Shown in pieces: positions 1 to 7,407 of a stretch of DNA of 18,996 nt; the stretch's first letter is position 1; each line of letters starts with the position of its first letter. A model generated the notes under the pieces. That model saw nothing but the letters and a program-made list of their open reading frames with translations. It did no database searches and had not been told where the DNA came from. The position numbers were made by a program, and so were the translations under genes. Source of the stretch: CAZMBI01 sp964564675 (GTDB lineage Bacteria; Pseudomonadota; Alphaproteobacteria; Rickettsiales; UBA3002); NCBI GenBank assembly GCA_964564675.1, contig CAZMBI010000024.1:1-18996 (forward strand), in the 5' to 3' direction.

Positions 1-1
1 A

Positions 2-31
2 CGCCCGAAGGGCGAGGGGCTAGAAAGCCCC
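2..31. repeat. Two adjacent short hairpins
   Basis: Two perfect inverted repeats lie side by side: CGCCC-GAA-GGGCG at 2-14 and GGGGCT-AGAA-AGCCCC at 16-31. They sit about 105 nt downstream of the stop of the minus-strand iron transport operon, so they could end its transcript or that of a plus-strand gene left of the window. Neither side has a run of T, so a classic intrinsic terminator is not supported. The rest of 1-135 holds no convincing gene; it also has a 6-1-6 inverted repeat at 92-104 (CTTGCC-A-GGCAAG). Confidence 0.4.
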
Positions 32-135
32 GAGTCTATCCCACCCTGTCCGCCATCTGGATTGGCAAAGCCATCAGCGCAACAGCGCGGCCTTGCCAGG
101 CAAGATAATGATAGTTGGGATGAGAACGACGCTGA

Positions 136-1218
136 TCATTCCGCATCCCGTGCAAACACAAAAATATGCGGCGGTTCATAGGCGATGCACACGCGCTCAC
201 CGATGCCGGGGCATTCGCCGTAAATATGGTGGAAGCGCACGGTAAGCCCTTCGTCGGCCGCGCCGTCTGTTTTTGCCTCCAGCGCGGCGGTGATCAGCCA
301 GCCGGCGCCGGTGTGACGCGCCCGGATAACCCGCGCATTAACGCATACATTCCCCTGCCGCGGAATACGCAGGCCTTCAGGCCGCGTGACAATCTCAACG
401 GCGGTGCCGTCGGGCAGATGCGGCGCATACTCCGCAGTGGGCAATTCCCCCAGCGACGACGTGATGCGGTCGCCTTCAATATGCCCCGGGATGCGGTTGA
501 TCACCCCGAAAAAGGCGGCGGCCTGCACATCCACCGGATGGTTGTGAATCGCCTCCGGCGTGCCAATCTGGCGTATGGTGCCGCTTTCGCTCAGCAAGAC
601 CATCCGATCCGCCATGATCAGCGCCTCTTCTGGGTCGTGCGTCACCATGATGACGGGAATTCCCGCCTCGCTCAGCAGGTCAGTGACCTCTTCGCGCAGT
701 TCGCGGCGCAGCTGATTATCGAGGTTGGCGAAAGGCTCATCCAGCAGCATGGCGTGCGGTTCGGGGGCCAGCGCGCGCGCCAGCGCCACGCGCTGATGCT
801 GGCCGCCGGAGAGCATATGCGGGAAGGCTACGGCCTTGTGTGCCAGCCCAACCAGACGCAGCATGCGCGCGATGGCGGCGTCCCGCTCGGCGCGCGGGCG
901 GTGGCGCAGCCCGAAGGCGATATTGTCGCGCACGCTCAGATGCGGAAATAAGGATGGGTGTTGAAATACCAGCCCGATCCGGCGCTGTTGCGGTGGCACA
1001 TGCCGGTCCGGTGTGGCCAGCGTGTGGCCGTTGAGGTGAATGCTGCCGTGCGGCAGTTCGGCGAGCCCGGCAATCAGGCGCAACAAGGTCGATTTGCCGC
1101 AACCGGAAGGCCCAACCAGGCAGACCAGCTCGCCAGGCGCCACCGTGAAGCTGACATCTGCCAGTACCGGCGTCTCGCCGAAGGCATAGCCGACCTGTTC
1201 GATCCGCAGGCTGCTCAT
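136..1218 (-). CDS. fbpC: Fe(3+) ABC transporter ATP-binding protein, FbpC/PotA type
   Basis: This is the ATPase of an iron(III) importer. It hydrolyses ATP on the cytoplasmic side to drive the neighbouring permease. Numbering from MSSLRIEQ, the Walker A motif GPSGCGKS is at residues 36-43, the Q-loop is near Q86, the signature LSGGQ is at 136-140, Walker B (LLDEP) is at 158-162, and the switch His is H194 in VTHDPEEA. The last 120 residues or so form the TOBE-like regulatory tail of FbpC/PotA/CysA ATPases. The open frame extends 16 codons further upstream, to 1266, but the ATG at 1218 overlaps the permease stop as ATGA and begins the conserved domain, so I chose it; the protein is then 360 aa. 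The permease and binding protein next door point to iron rather than spermidine or sulfate. Confidence 0.9.
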   Translation of the reverse strand: MSSLRIEQVGYAFGETPVLADVSFTVAPGELVCLVGPSGCGKSTLLRLIAGLAELPHGSIHLNGHTLATPDRHVPPQQRRIGLVFQHPSLFPHLSVRDNIAFGLRHRPRAERDAAIARMLRLVGLAHKAVAFPHMLSGGQHQRVALARALAPEPHAMLLDEPFANLDNQLRRELREEVTDLLSEAGIPVIMVTHDPEEALIMADRMVLLSESGTIRQIGTPEAIHNHPVDVQAAAFFGVINRIPGHIEGDRITSSLGELPTAEYAPHLPDGTAVEIVTRPEGLRIPRQGNVCVNARVIRARHTGAGWLITAALEAKTDGAADEGLTVRFHHIYGECPGIGERVCIAYEPPHIFVFARDAE

Positions 1219-2810
1219 GCCGTCTCCTCCTGCCGGACGGCCCGCATACGCCGGCTGATCAGCCACACCGGGGCGAGGCTGATAAGCACCAGGATGAGCG
1301 CCGTGGGCGCGGCGCGGACCAGCAGCTCGTCGCCGGCCAGCTCATGGGTGCGGATGGCCAGCGTCTCGAAATTAAACGGGCGCAGCAACAGCGTTGCCGG
1401 CAGCTCTTTGAGCGTATCGACGAACACCAGCAGCATGGCGGCCAGCAGGCTTGGAGCCAGAATCGGCCAGTGGATGCGCCTGCCGATGCTGGCGCGGCCC
1501 GCTCCCAGCGTGGCGGCGACTGCATCCATCGACGGCGTGATGCGCTGTAGCCCGGCTTCAATGGAATGAAAGCTGATGGTTAAAAAGCGGAATGTGCACG
1601 CCCAGATGATGCCGATGAGCGATCCGGTGATCAGCCACGGCGTGCCCCAGGTAAACAGCAGCATTAAGCCGACGGCCACCACCGCCCCGGGAATCGCATA
1701 ACCCGAAGTGGCCAGCCGGGTGAGGGCGCGGTTCAGCCGGTCGCCGGCGTAGCGCAACCGGTATGCCAGCAGCAGGCCGATCAGCCCGGCGGCGAGCGCC
1801 GTGGCGAGCGCCACCTGTAGGGAATGCCCCAACGCCTGCCAGGTGGCCGTATCGCTAAATGCCGCCGACTGGGCGTAGCTCATGGCGCCCAGCGCGGCAA
1901 GCGGAATGCCCGCGCCGAGCACAACCGGCACGGCGCACAGCGCGCTCACACCCCATCCGAGTGCGCCGCTGAGCGAATGGCGGGGCAGGGGCTGATATAA
2001 GCCCGTGCTGTTCATATATGCGGCGCGGCCGCGCTGCAGCCGTTCGAACGTGAGCAGGCCGACCACCAGCACCAGCAACAGGGAGGCCATCTGCACCGCG
2101 GCGACCGGATCATACAGGCTGCTCCAGGCGCGGGTGATGCCGGTGGTAAACGCCGGCACGCCATAAAGCGAAACCACGCCATAATCGGCGAGCGCCTCCA
2201 TCATGACCAGCGCCACGCCGACGGCAAGCATCGGCCGCGCCATCGGCAGTACGAGGCGGAAAAACAGCGACCAGCGTCCGTGCCCGAGTACGCGGCCGGT
2301 ATCCATCATCTGCAGCGAGAGAGTGAGGAAAGCGCTTTTGGCCAGCAGATACACATATGGGTATAAGGTGATGGTTAATATGAAAATCACACCGCCCAGC
2401 GAGCGGATCGGCGGAAAGCCGGCCTCGCTCGCCGACAGGCCGCTCCACGCCCGCCAGGCGCTTTGCACGGGGCCGGCGACATCGAGCAGATAGGCGTAGA
2501 TCAAGGCGGCGATATAGCCGGGCACCGCCAGCGGCAGGATCAGCAGCCAGCTGAGCACGGCGCGGCCGGGAAAGGCCAGCATCGTCGTCGCCCAGGCGGC
2601 GGCGGTGCCGATGATAAAGGCCAGCCCGCCGCAGCCCAGGGCAATCCACAGGCTGTTCAGGGCATATGTGGCCAGCAGGCCGGTTTCGAGAAAATAGGCG
2701 AGGCCGCGATCACTCGGCATCAGCCAGGAAGCGGCGATCACCAGCATTGGTGCGGCGACGATCAGGCAAAGCAGGGCATAGCCGAAGCGCGCAAACATGG
2801 CGTTGACCAC
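1215..2810 (-). CDS. fbpB: Fe(3+) ABC transporter permease, fused two-domain FbpB type
   Basis: This is the inner-membrane channel of the ferric iron importer, 531 aa, the usual length for FbpB/SfuB permeases that fuse two membrane domains. About twelve hydrophobic segments are visible. Each half carries an EAA-type coupling loop: the first includes EALADYGVVSLYGVPAFTTG, which is typical of iron permeases, and the second lies near residues 440-475 and includes LKELPATLLLRPF. The start used is GTG at 2810, only 2 bp after the binding-protein stop codon. An ATG at 2798, four codons later, is an equally good start because neither has a strong Shine-Dalgarno. The stop overlaps the ATPase start by 4 bp (ATGA), which suggests translational coupling. 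Confidence 0.9.
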   Translation of the reverse strand: MVNAMFARFGYALLCLIVAAPMLVIAASWLMPSDRGLAYFLETGLLATYALNSLWIALGCGGLAFIIGTAAAWATTMLAFPGRAVLSWLLILPLAVPGYIAALIYAYLLDVAGPVQSAWRAWSGLSASEAGFPPIRSLGGVIFILTITLYPYVYLLAKSAFLTLSLQMMDTGRVLGHGRWSLFFRLVLPMARPMLAVGVALVMMEALADYGVVSLYGVPAFTTGITRAWSSLYDPVAAVQMASLLLVLVVGLLTFERLQRGRAAYMNSTGLYQPLPRHSLSGALGWGVSALCAVPVVLGAGIPLAALGAMSYAQSAAFSDTATWQALGHSLQVALATALAAGLIGLLLAYRLRYAGDRLNRALTRLATSGYAIPGAVVAVGLMLLFTWGTPWLITGSLIGIIWACTFRFLTISFHSIEAGLQRITPSMDAVAATLGAGRASIGRRIHWPILAPSLLAAMLLVFVDTLKELPATLLLRPFNFETLAIRTHELAGDELLVRAAPTALILVLISLAPVWLISRRMRAVRQEETA

Positions 2811-2812
2811 CG

Positions 2813-3832
2813 TTATCGCCAGCCGGCGGCATCCATCAGACGCACGGCGGCCCGCTGATGCGCGCCAACGGTTTCAAGCGGGAGGGTATCGCGTGTAAAT
2901 TCGCTGAACTCGCTCACCGCCTCGGGCGCGGCAACATCGGGACTGGCGGGAAATTCATAATTCTGTGCGGCAAAAAAGCGCTGCGCCTCATCGCTTGCCA
3001 GATATTCCAGCAAGCGCACGGCATGGGCTTTGTTGGTGGCGTGTTTGGTAACCCCGCCGCCGCGGATATTGATATGGGCGCCGCGCCCGGCCTGGTTGGG
3101 AAAGATAACCCCAACCGCCTCTTTGACCTGCGGATCGAACGCCTCGCTGTCTTCATGCACCAGCCGCGCGTAATAATAGCTGTTGGCCACCGCCAGTTTG
3201 CCGGCGCCGGCGGCCAGCGCGCGCAGCTGGTCAGTATCGCCGCCCTGCGGCGGGCGGGCGAGATTGGCGACCAGGCCGTCAAGCCATTCGGCGGTTTTGG
3301 CTTCGCCGTGATGGGCGATCATCGCCGCCACCAGCGATTGATTATAGACATTGGACGAGGAGCGGATGAGCACGCTGTCGCGCCATTTGGCATTCGCCAG
3401 GTCTTCATAACGCGTGATGTCGGCGGGCACCACCGCACCCTTGCGGTAAAATATCAGCCGCGCGCGGGTGGTCAGCCCCATCCAGTGGCCTTCCGGGTCG
3501 CGCAGATGCGCCGGAATCTGTCGGCGTAGCGTCTCGGAATCAACCGCTTGCAGCAGGCCCAGCTGTTTGGCCTGATAGATATTGCCGATATCCACCGTCA
3601 GCAACAAATCGGCCGGTGTGCGCTTGCCCTCAGCGCGCAGGCGAGCGGTAAGCTCCGAGGCCTTCCCGGTGGTCATATTGACCGTAATGCCCGTCTTGGC
3701 TTCAAACCGCTCAAGCACCGGGCGGATCAGATGTTCTTTCTGCGCGGAATAGAGATTGACTTCCGACTCCTCCGTTAAGGCAAGAGCCGGGGAGAGTGTC
3801 ATCAGGCAAAGCAGTACGAGGAGCAGGCGCAT
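2813..3832 (-). CDS. fbpA: Periplasmic Fe(3+)-binding protein, FbpA/FutA family
   Basis: This is the extracytoplasmic solute-binding protein, 339 aa, that captures ferric iron and hands it to the permease. Residues 1-18 are a signal peptide (hydrophobic LLLVLLCLMTL, cleavage likely after SPALA). The mature protein opens with EVNLYSAQKEH, typical of FbpA/IdiA/FutA proteins. A run of three tyrosines at residues 219-221 (ANSYYYARL) matches the paired tyrosine iron ligands of the family, and Y28 in NLYSA is a further candidate ligand. Start: the ATG at 3832 has AAAGGA at good spacing. It is the first gene of the iron operon and lies directly below a Fur-like palindrome, so it is probably derepressed by iron starvation. 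The family also contains thiamine-binding relatives, but the Tyr cluster favours iron. Confidence 0.9.
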   Translation of the reverse strand: MRLLLVLLCLMTLSPALALTEESEVNLYSAQKEHLIRPVLERFEAKTGITVNMTTGKASELTARLRAEGKRTPADLLLTVDIGNIYQAKQLGLLQAVDSETLRRQIPAHLRDPEGHWMGLTTRARLIFYRKGAVVPADITRYEDLANAKWRDSVLIRSSSNVYNQSLVAAMIAHHGEAKTAEWLDGLVANLARPPQGGDTDQLRALAAGAGKLAVANSYYYARLVHEDSEAFDPQVKEAVGVIFPNQAGRGAHINIRGGGVTKHATNKAHAVRLLEYLASDEAQRFFAAQNYEFPASPDVAAPEAVSEFSEFTRDTLPLETVGAHQRAAVRLMDAAGWR

Positions 3833-3862
3833 GTAGAGATCCTTTACAGGTGGAAAACAGTG

Positions 3863-3883
3863 ATTAAATGCGAATCATTCGCA
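3863..3883 (-). promoter_or_regulatory. Fur-like operator overlapping a putative -10 of the iron operon
   Basis: TGCGAAT-C-ATTCGCA at 3869-3883 is a perfect 7-1-7 palindrome. It matches 10 of the 14 defined positions of the 7-1-7 Fur core TGATAATnATTATCA and sits 37 bp upstream of the fbpA-like start. On the minus strand the sequence right after it is TTTAAT (complement of 3863-3868), a 5/6 match to a sigma-70 -10 box. No good -35 is seen. The palindrome would lie between -35 and -10, a classic repressing position. Operator confidence is fairly high from symmetry and context; the promoter itself is weakly supported. Confidence 0.7.
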
Positions 3884-3970
3884 GGAAGGAAGGGGGTACC
3901 ATTTGCGGTGAATCTAATCAAGCATAAAGCGCGCTGTAACGCTATGGAAGGGGTAAAATGTCCGCCGTGT

Positions 3971-4001
3971 AAAAAAAATAGGGAGCCTAAAAGTGGCTCC
4001 C
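3971..4001 (-). terminator. Intrinsic terminator of the OmpA-family gene
   Basis: On the minus strand, GGGAGCC-ACTTTTA-GGCTCCC forms a perfect 7-bp stem followed at once by TATTTTTTTT. It lies 39 bp after the OmpA-family stop codon. It should separate that gene's transcript from the iron operon, which therefore needs its own promoter. Confidence 0.9.
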
Positions 4002-4039
4002 AAGGGTTGGTTACGCTATGAAAAAGAGATGTGATAACA

Positions 4040-4684
4040 TTAGCCGCGCGTGTAATTGGGCTCCGGCTTCACATATTCGAATTCGATTTCCACCCGACGC
4101 TCCTGTTGCATGCAATCAATGCGCGCCTTGCGGGCTTTGACGGTTTCGCACTCGGGTATCGGTGGCGCTTTACCTACGCCGCGAATATCCGCCGCTTTGG
4201 TATCCAGCCTGCTGTATCGGTCGAGATAGGTTTCTACGGCTTTGACCCGCTTTTCAGACAATGCCAGATTATATTTCGCGCTGCCAATCTGATCAGTAAA
4301 GCCTATGATATGCACGTCGGCGATCTGCTTGGAATGATTGATTAACGTTGCCAGGGTTTTGAGCTTGCTAACGGCCTCGCCATCCAGTTTGGCACTGTCA
4401 TAATCAAAATAGATCATGCGTTGCTCGCGTTCCACAACCGGCATGGGCGGTGGTGGCGGCGGCGGCTGCGCAATTTTCGGCTTTGGCGGGGGTGGCGCGC
4501 AGGGATCGGTCTCGTCATGCCACTTGGTGCGCACGCAGTTACCCCACCGATCCTGAATGAACTGGCCGCGCTCATCATAGGCGGCATCATGAGCGGAATC
4601 TGCCATCACCGGATGAGAAAGGCAAATCATCACCACGAGCAACGACCATGCAGCATGAGGAATGTGGTGAATTAATAATTGCAT
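4040..4684 (-). CDS. OmpA-family peptidoglycan-binding protein
   Basis: This 214-aa exported protein probably tethers to peptidoglycan. Residues 1-28 are a signal peptide ending HPVMA|DS. There is no lipobox, so it is probably a periplasmic or outer-membrane-associated protein rather than a lipoprotein. A short region with two cysteines (RWGNCVRT, C50, and DPC, C62) is followed by a proline-rich linker at 63-82 and the OmpA C-terminal domain at about 90-205. That domain shows YFDYDSAKL, GFTD (D131) and LSEKR (R146). D131 and R146 have the 15-residue spacing of the diaminopimelate-binding Asp and Arg of OmpA. No beta-barrel precedes the domain. Start: the ATG at 4684 has AAGGGAAG upstream. It is transcribed alone and ends in a strong terminator. 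It is divergent from the wall-binding gene at 4978. Confidence 0.85.
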   Translation of the reverse strand: MQLLIHHIPHAAWSLLVVMICLSHPVMADSAHDAAYDERGQFIQDRWGNCVRTKWHDETDPCAPPPPKPKIAQPPPPPPPMPVVEREQRMIYFDYDSAKLDGEAVSKLKTLATLINHSKQIADVHIIGFTDQIGSAKYNLALSEKRVKAVETYLDRYSRLDTKAADIRGVGKAPPIPECETVKARKARIDCMQQERRVEIEFEYVKPEPNYTRG

Positions 4685-4977
4685 GCCGTAACTTCCCTTA
4701 TCGTATTATTGTGCAATACCATATGCATTCTTGTTCATGGTGCAAGGGGATTTTTCGCCTCTCCGGTTAGGGTGCTGTATATGCAGCATAAAATAGGAAG
4801 CCAGCGGCAACAGGTTGTGGATAAATCCGGCAATCAACTGAGAGGTATCGTCAATCAGCTCCGCAAAGGGGCGCGGCATCGGCAATTGTCATCAAAATGT
4901 CATCAGGCAGGCCCCCCCCAAAATGGTAAATTATTATTAATAAAAAAGATAACAAAACCATACAGTGAGTGAACGTG
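4685..4977. promoter_or_regulatory. Divergent intergenic region with C8 tract and AT-rich promoter zone
   Basis: This 293-bp gap between two divergent envelope genes holds no credible gene. It contains a hairpin TGCTG-TATATG-CAGCA at 4773-4788, a homopolymer of eight C at 4912-4919, and an AT-rich stretch at 4920-4960 that includes TATTAT (4932-4937), a plausible -10 for the plus-strand gene. The C tract would fall in the spacer or -35 region of that promoter. No clear -35 hexamer is visible. Promoter positions are inferred. Confidence 0.35.
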
Positions 4978-6474
4978 ATGAGCAGCCAAAGCAACCCGAT
5001 AAACCCCGGTATTTTATCTGAGGCGGATGTTAAACGCCTCGAAGGGAGTCTTTTGGCGGCCGGTGAGAGCGTCGATCGGGTCGATCGGGTGCTCGATGCT
5101 ACCGCCAGCCAGTCGATCCGTGCGATGGATAACTTAAGCGAGGTGAGCGCGATCGACACCGATGCGCTGCCGCTGATTGCCGATTATCTGTTCGAGCAGG
5201 CGCAATCGGAAGATGCGGCCGTCACGCGGCTGGAAGCAACGCATGTCACCGCGGATCTTGGCGAAGGCGATAAAGGCATCGGCGTGGCCGCCGCCCAGCG
5301 CATGTTCAAAGATTTGGGCTATGCGGTGGGGCCGGTCGATGGCTGGTTCGGTGGCAAAACCGAAGCCACTGTCAGGGCATTTCAGGAAGATCGTGGATTG
5401 GACGTGACCGGCCAACTCGATGCCGCGACGCGCACGCAATTAAACACGATCGTTAAAGAGCGAGCCGCCGCCGAAGCACAATTACGGGACTATAATCTGA
5501 CCGGCATCGAACAGGGCAGCACGCGCGATCTGCAGCGCGCGCTCAATGCGCTGGGGCATGAAGCCGGCCCGGAAGATAATGTGATGGGCCCCAAAACTCA
5601 GGCCGGCATGCGCGAGTTTATCGCGGCGGAAAAAGACGCGCCGCCGCGTCCTGGGCAGTTATCCGTCGACGACTCGGGGTCGGTGCTGGCCGCCGCGCGG
5701 CTGGAACTGCAGCACCGCGTACAGCAGGCGCGGGGCACTGGGAATATTAAAGCCATGCAAACCGCGTTGCAGGGCTTGGGGTTTTATAGCGGTGCGCCGA
5801 GCGGTGAGCAGGACGGGCCGACCCGAAAAGCGCTTGAACAGTTTGATCAAAACCCCAACGAACCGCCGTTTGATGTGGCGAGTCTGCCGAGCGGCAACGG
5901 GCTTTACACCTCAGATCCCGATAAATATGAAAAAGATCTGGATAATCTGGCGGAAAAATATGAGGGGGAAGTAATAACGGGGAAAGCGACGTATTACAGT
6001 GGTACTGGCGGCATTGATGGCCGCCATGGCGGTCGAACGGCAAGCGGCATTACCTATGATCGTAATATGCAAATGGTCGCCGTACCCCCTCATATGAGTG
6101 ATTTATATGGCACGGTAATCAAAATTACGGCGAATGGGCAAACAGTGCGCGCGCTGGCGGCGGATACCGGCAGCTTTTATTCGGCAAAATATAATTTTCG
6201 GGTGCTGGATATGTCTGAAGGCATGGCCAGGCAATTCGGCTTTTTACATGAGGGGAAAATTGATGTCGCCTGGGAACTGGATATCGAAGCCACCAAGGCC
6301 TGGCGCGACCATAACGATCTGCCATATCGGCATTCCGAGGCGGCGGATATAGCGCCGCCGGAACCCGAACCGGAACGTGATGAGCGCGCGGTCGAATCCG
6401 CTGAGGCGGAGCCTGCCCCGCCGCTGCTCACATCAAGCAGGCCAGTTAGATCGGGCAGCGGTATAAGTATATAA
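4978..6474 (+). CDS. Leaderless protein with three peptidoglycan-binding repeats and an RlpA/3D-like barrel
   Basis: I do not recognise this as a named gene. It is 498 aa from the ATG at 4978; a GTG at 4969 is an in-frame alternative with no better ribosome site. Numbered from the GTG, residues 1-95 are a helical region of unknown role. A PG_binding_1-type repeat lies at 103-160 (AAAQRMFKDLGYAVGPVDGW, then GGKTEATVRAFQ). Two more divergent copies lie at about 184-218 (LQRALNALG) and 258-293 (MQTALQGLGFY). A double-psi beta-barrel domain at about 333-437 resembles RlpA/3D hydrolase-like domains: GKATYYSG, RTASG, VAVPP, YGTVIKI, AADTGSF with D399 at the likely catalytic Asp, and LDMSEGMARQFG. 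The tail is rich in Pro and Glu. No signal peptide or membrane segment is visible, odd for a wall-targeted protein. It could be a peptidoglycan lytic enzyme, a phage-type lysin, a secreted effector, or an appendage-associated wall remodeller. Domains confident, function unknown. Confidence 0.8.
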   Translation: MSSQSNPINPGILSEADVKRLEGSLLAAGESVDRVDRVLDATASQSIRAMDNLSEVSAIDTDALPLIADYLFEQAQSEDAAVTRLEATHVTADLGEGDKGIGVAAAQRMFKDLGYAVGPVDGWFGGKTEATVRAFQEDRGLDVTGQLDAATRTQLNTIVKERAAAEAQLRDYNLTGIEQGSTRDLQRALNALGHEAGPEDNVMGPKTQAGMREFIAAEKDAPPRPGQLSVDDSGSVLAAARLELQHRVQQARGTGNIKAMQTALQGLGFYSGAPSGEQDGPTRKALEQFDQNPNEPPFDVASLPSGNGLYTSDPDKYEKDLDNLAEKYEGEVITGKATYYSGTGGIDGRHGGRTASGITYDRNMQMVAVPPHMSDLYGTVIKITANGQTVRALAADTGSFYSAKYNFRVLDMSEGMARQFGFLHEGKIDVAWELDIEATKAWRDHNDLPYRHSEAADIAPPEPEPERDERAVESAEAEPAPPLLTSSRPVRSGSGISI

Positions 6475-6503
6475 CCATTGGCAGTAAATAACCCCATTTT
6501 CAG

Positions 6504-6560
6504 CTTTAGCTTATGGTGCTACGTGCTATACTCCGTGGATAAAAATTAAACACAGGAGGG
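6504..6560 (+). promoter_or_regulatory. Possible promoter and strong ribosome site of the prepilin gene
   Basis: TATACT at 6527-6532 is a 5/6 match to a sigma-70 -10 box. The best -35 at proper spacing (CTTTAG, 6504-6509) is poor. AGGAGG at 6554-6559 is a full Shine-Dalgarno. It lies 5 nt before the GTG at 6565 and 11 nt before the ATG at 6571, so it favours the GTG start. A sigma-54 -24/-12 element (GG and GC ten bases apart with the usual context) was looked for and not found. Confidence 0.4.
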
Positions 6561-6564
6561 CTGC

Positions 6565-7401
6565 GTGGCGATGACATCACAACATTATGATGATACCGGT
6601 GCTTTATCGTTCATTAATACAGAAACAGGCGGCTTCACGCTGATCGAGCTGGCCATCGTGCTGGTGATTATCGGGCTGTTAACCGGCGGTGTCTTGCTGG
6701 GCAGCGATATGATACGCAGCGCCGAGCTGCAGACGGTGACCACCGATATATCCAAATATCAAAGCGCGGCCGGCAAATTTCAGGATCAGTATTATGCCCT
6801 GCCGGGCGATTTTTCGGATGCCGAAAATATCTGGGGGCAGGCGGCTGCCGGCACCTGCGCCAGCACGCCCTCAGTCGGGCAGGAAACCTGCGACGGCAAT
6901 GGGAATAGCCGGATTGAGGACGTGCCCAACCCGGCGGCAGACAGTAACGAAGTCTTTCGCTTCTGGCAGCATCTCAGCGCGGCGGGCATGCTCACAGAAG
7001 GCTATGACGGCGTGGCCGGCGCCGGCGGCAGTCTGCATGCCATTCCGGCGGATAACGTGCCGTCCAGTTCGGTCGGTAACGGCGGACTTACGGCGTTGTG
7101 GATCGGCACGCTCGGCGGCGGCGACGCCACGCGCTTTCAGGGAGACTATTATAACACGCTGATCTTTGGCGGACAGACCGCTGCAGCGCAAACCAATGCC
7201 CCGATTTTAAGCCCGCAGGAAGCGTTTAATATCGATGAAAAAATCGATGATGGCCGGCCGGGGCTGGGCAAGGTGGTCTCCAACTTCAACGGTAACTGCA
7301 CCGATGCGGCAGATGGCACCACGGCCTCCGCCGAGGCCGCTGCCTATGAGGCGGACCGCGAAGACGTGTTATGCGCGCTGTATCTGCGTAACGCATTCTA
7401 G
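6565..7401 (+). CDS. Type IV prepilin-like protein (pilin or pseudopilin)
   Basis: This is a 278-aa class III-signal prepilin. It has a 23-residue hydrophilic leader ending TETGG, then FTLIELAIVLVIIGLLTGG. Prepilin peptidase would cut after G23, leaving an N-methylated F24, with the conserved Glu at +5 (E28). The hydrophobic alpha-1 helix spans about 24-47. After it comes SKYQSAAGKFQDQYYALPG and a globular domain with four cysteines (C98, C109, C245, C270), able to form two disulfides. The domain is larger than in a typical 150-aa major pilin, so this may be a minor pilin or a pseudopilin. Start GTG chosen on its AGGAGG. It is followed 6 bp later by a sigma-54 activator gene, an arrangement reminiscent of pilin genes under PilR-type control. 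The matching ATPase and platform genes lie 7 kb downstream. Confidence 0.9.
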   Translation: MAMTSQHYDDTGALSFINTETGGFTLIELAIVLVIIGLLTGGVLLGSDMIRSAELQTVTTDISKYQSAAGKFQDQYYALPGDFSDAENIWGQAAAGTCASTPSVGQETCDGNGNSRIEDVPNPAADSNEVFRFWQHLSAAGMLTEGYDGVAGAGGSLHAIPADNVPSSSVGNGGLTALWIGTLGGGDATRFQGDYYNTLIFGGQTAAAQTNAPILSPQEAFNIDEKIDDGRPGLGKVVSNFNGNCTDAADGTTASAEAAAYEADREDVLCALYLRNAF

Positions 7402-7407
7402 CATGTT

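Noticed and set aside
40..55. CCCACCCTGTCCGCCA, which resembles the 3' end of a tRNA with CCA
   Set aside because: No TTCRA T-loop and no matching T-stem or acceptor strand could be found upstream.
1..108. Open frame entering from the left edge and ending in TAA at 106-108
   Set aside because: The 35 residues are Arg/Pro-rich and cross two hairpins; nothing suggests the end of a real protein.
166..951. Long open frame on the plus strand opposite the iron ATPase gene
   Set aside because: It is antisense to a gene with full ABC motifs; the frame is a by-product of GC-rich codon use and its product shows no recognisable domain.
2858..3529. Long plus-strand open frame opposite the iron-binding protein gene
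   Set aside because: It is fully antisense to a gene with a signal peptide and iron-ligand tyrosines; no ribosome site or domain supports it.
5071..5088. Tandem 9-bp repeat GTCGATCGG
   Set aside because: It is in frame and encodes a Val-Asp-Arg pair inside the N-terminal helical region; two copies are too few for a functional repeat claim.
6510..6530. Sigma-54 promoter upstream of the prepilin gene
   Set aside because: TGGTGC and TGC occur, but GG and GC are 8 bases apart where 10 are needed.
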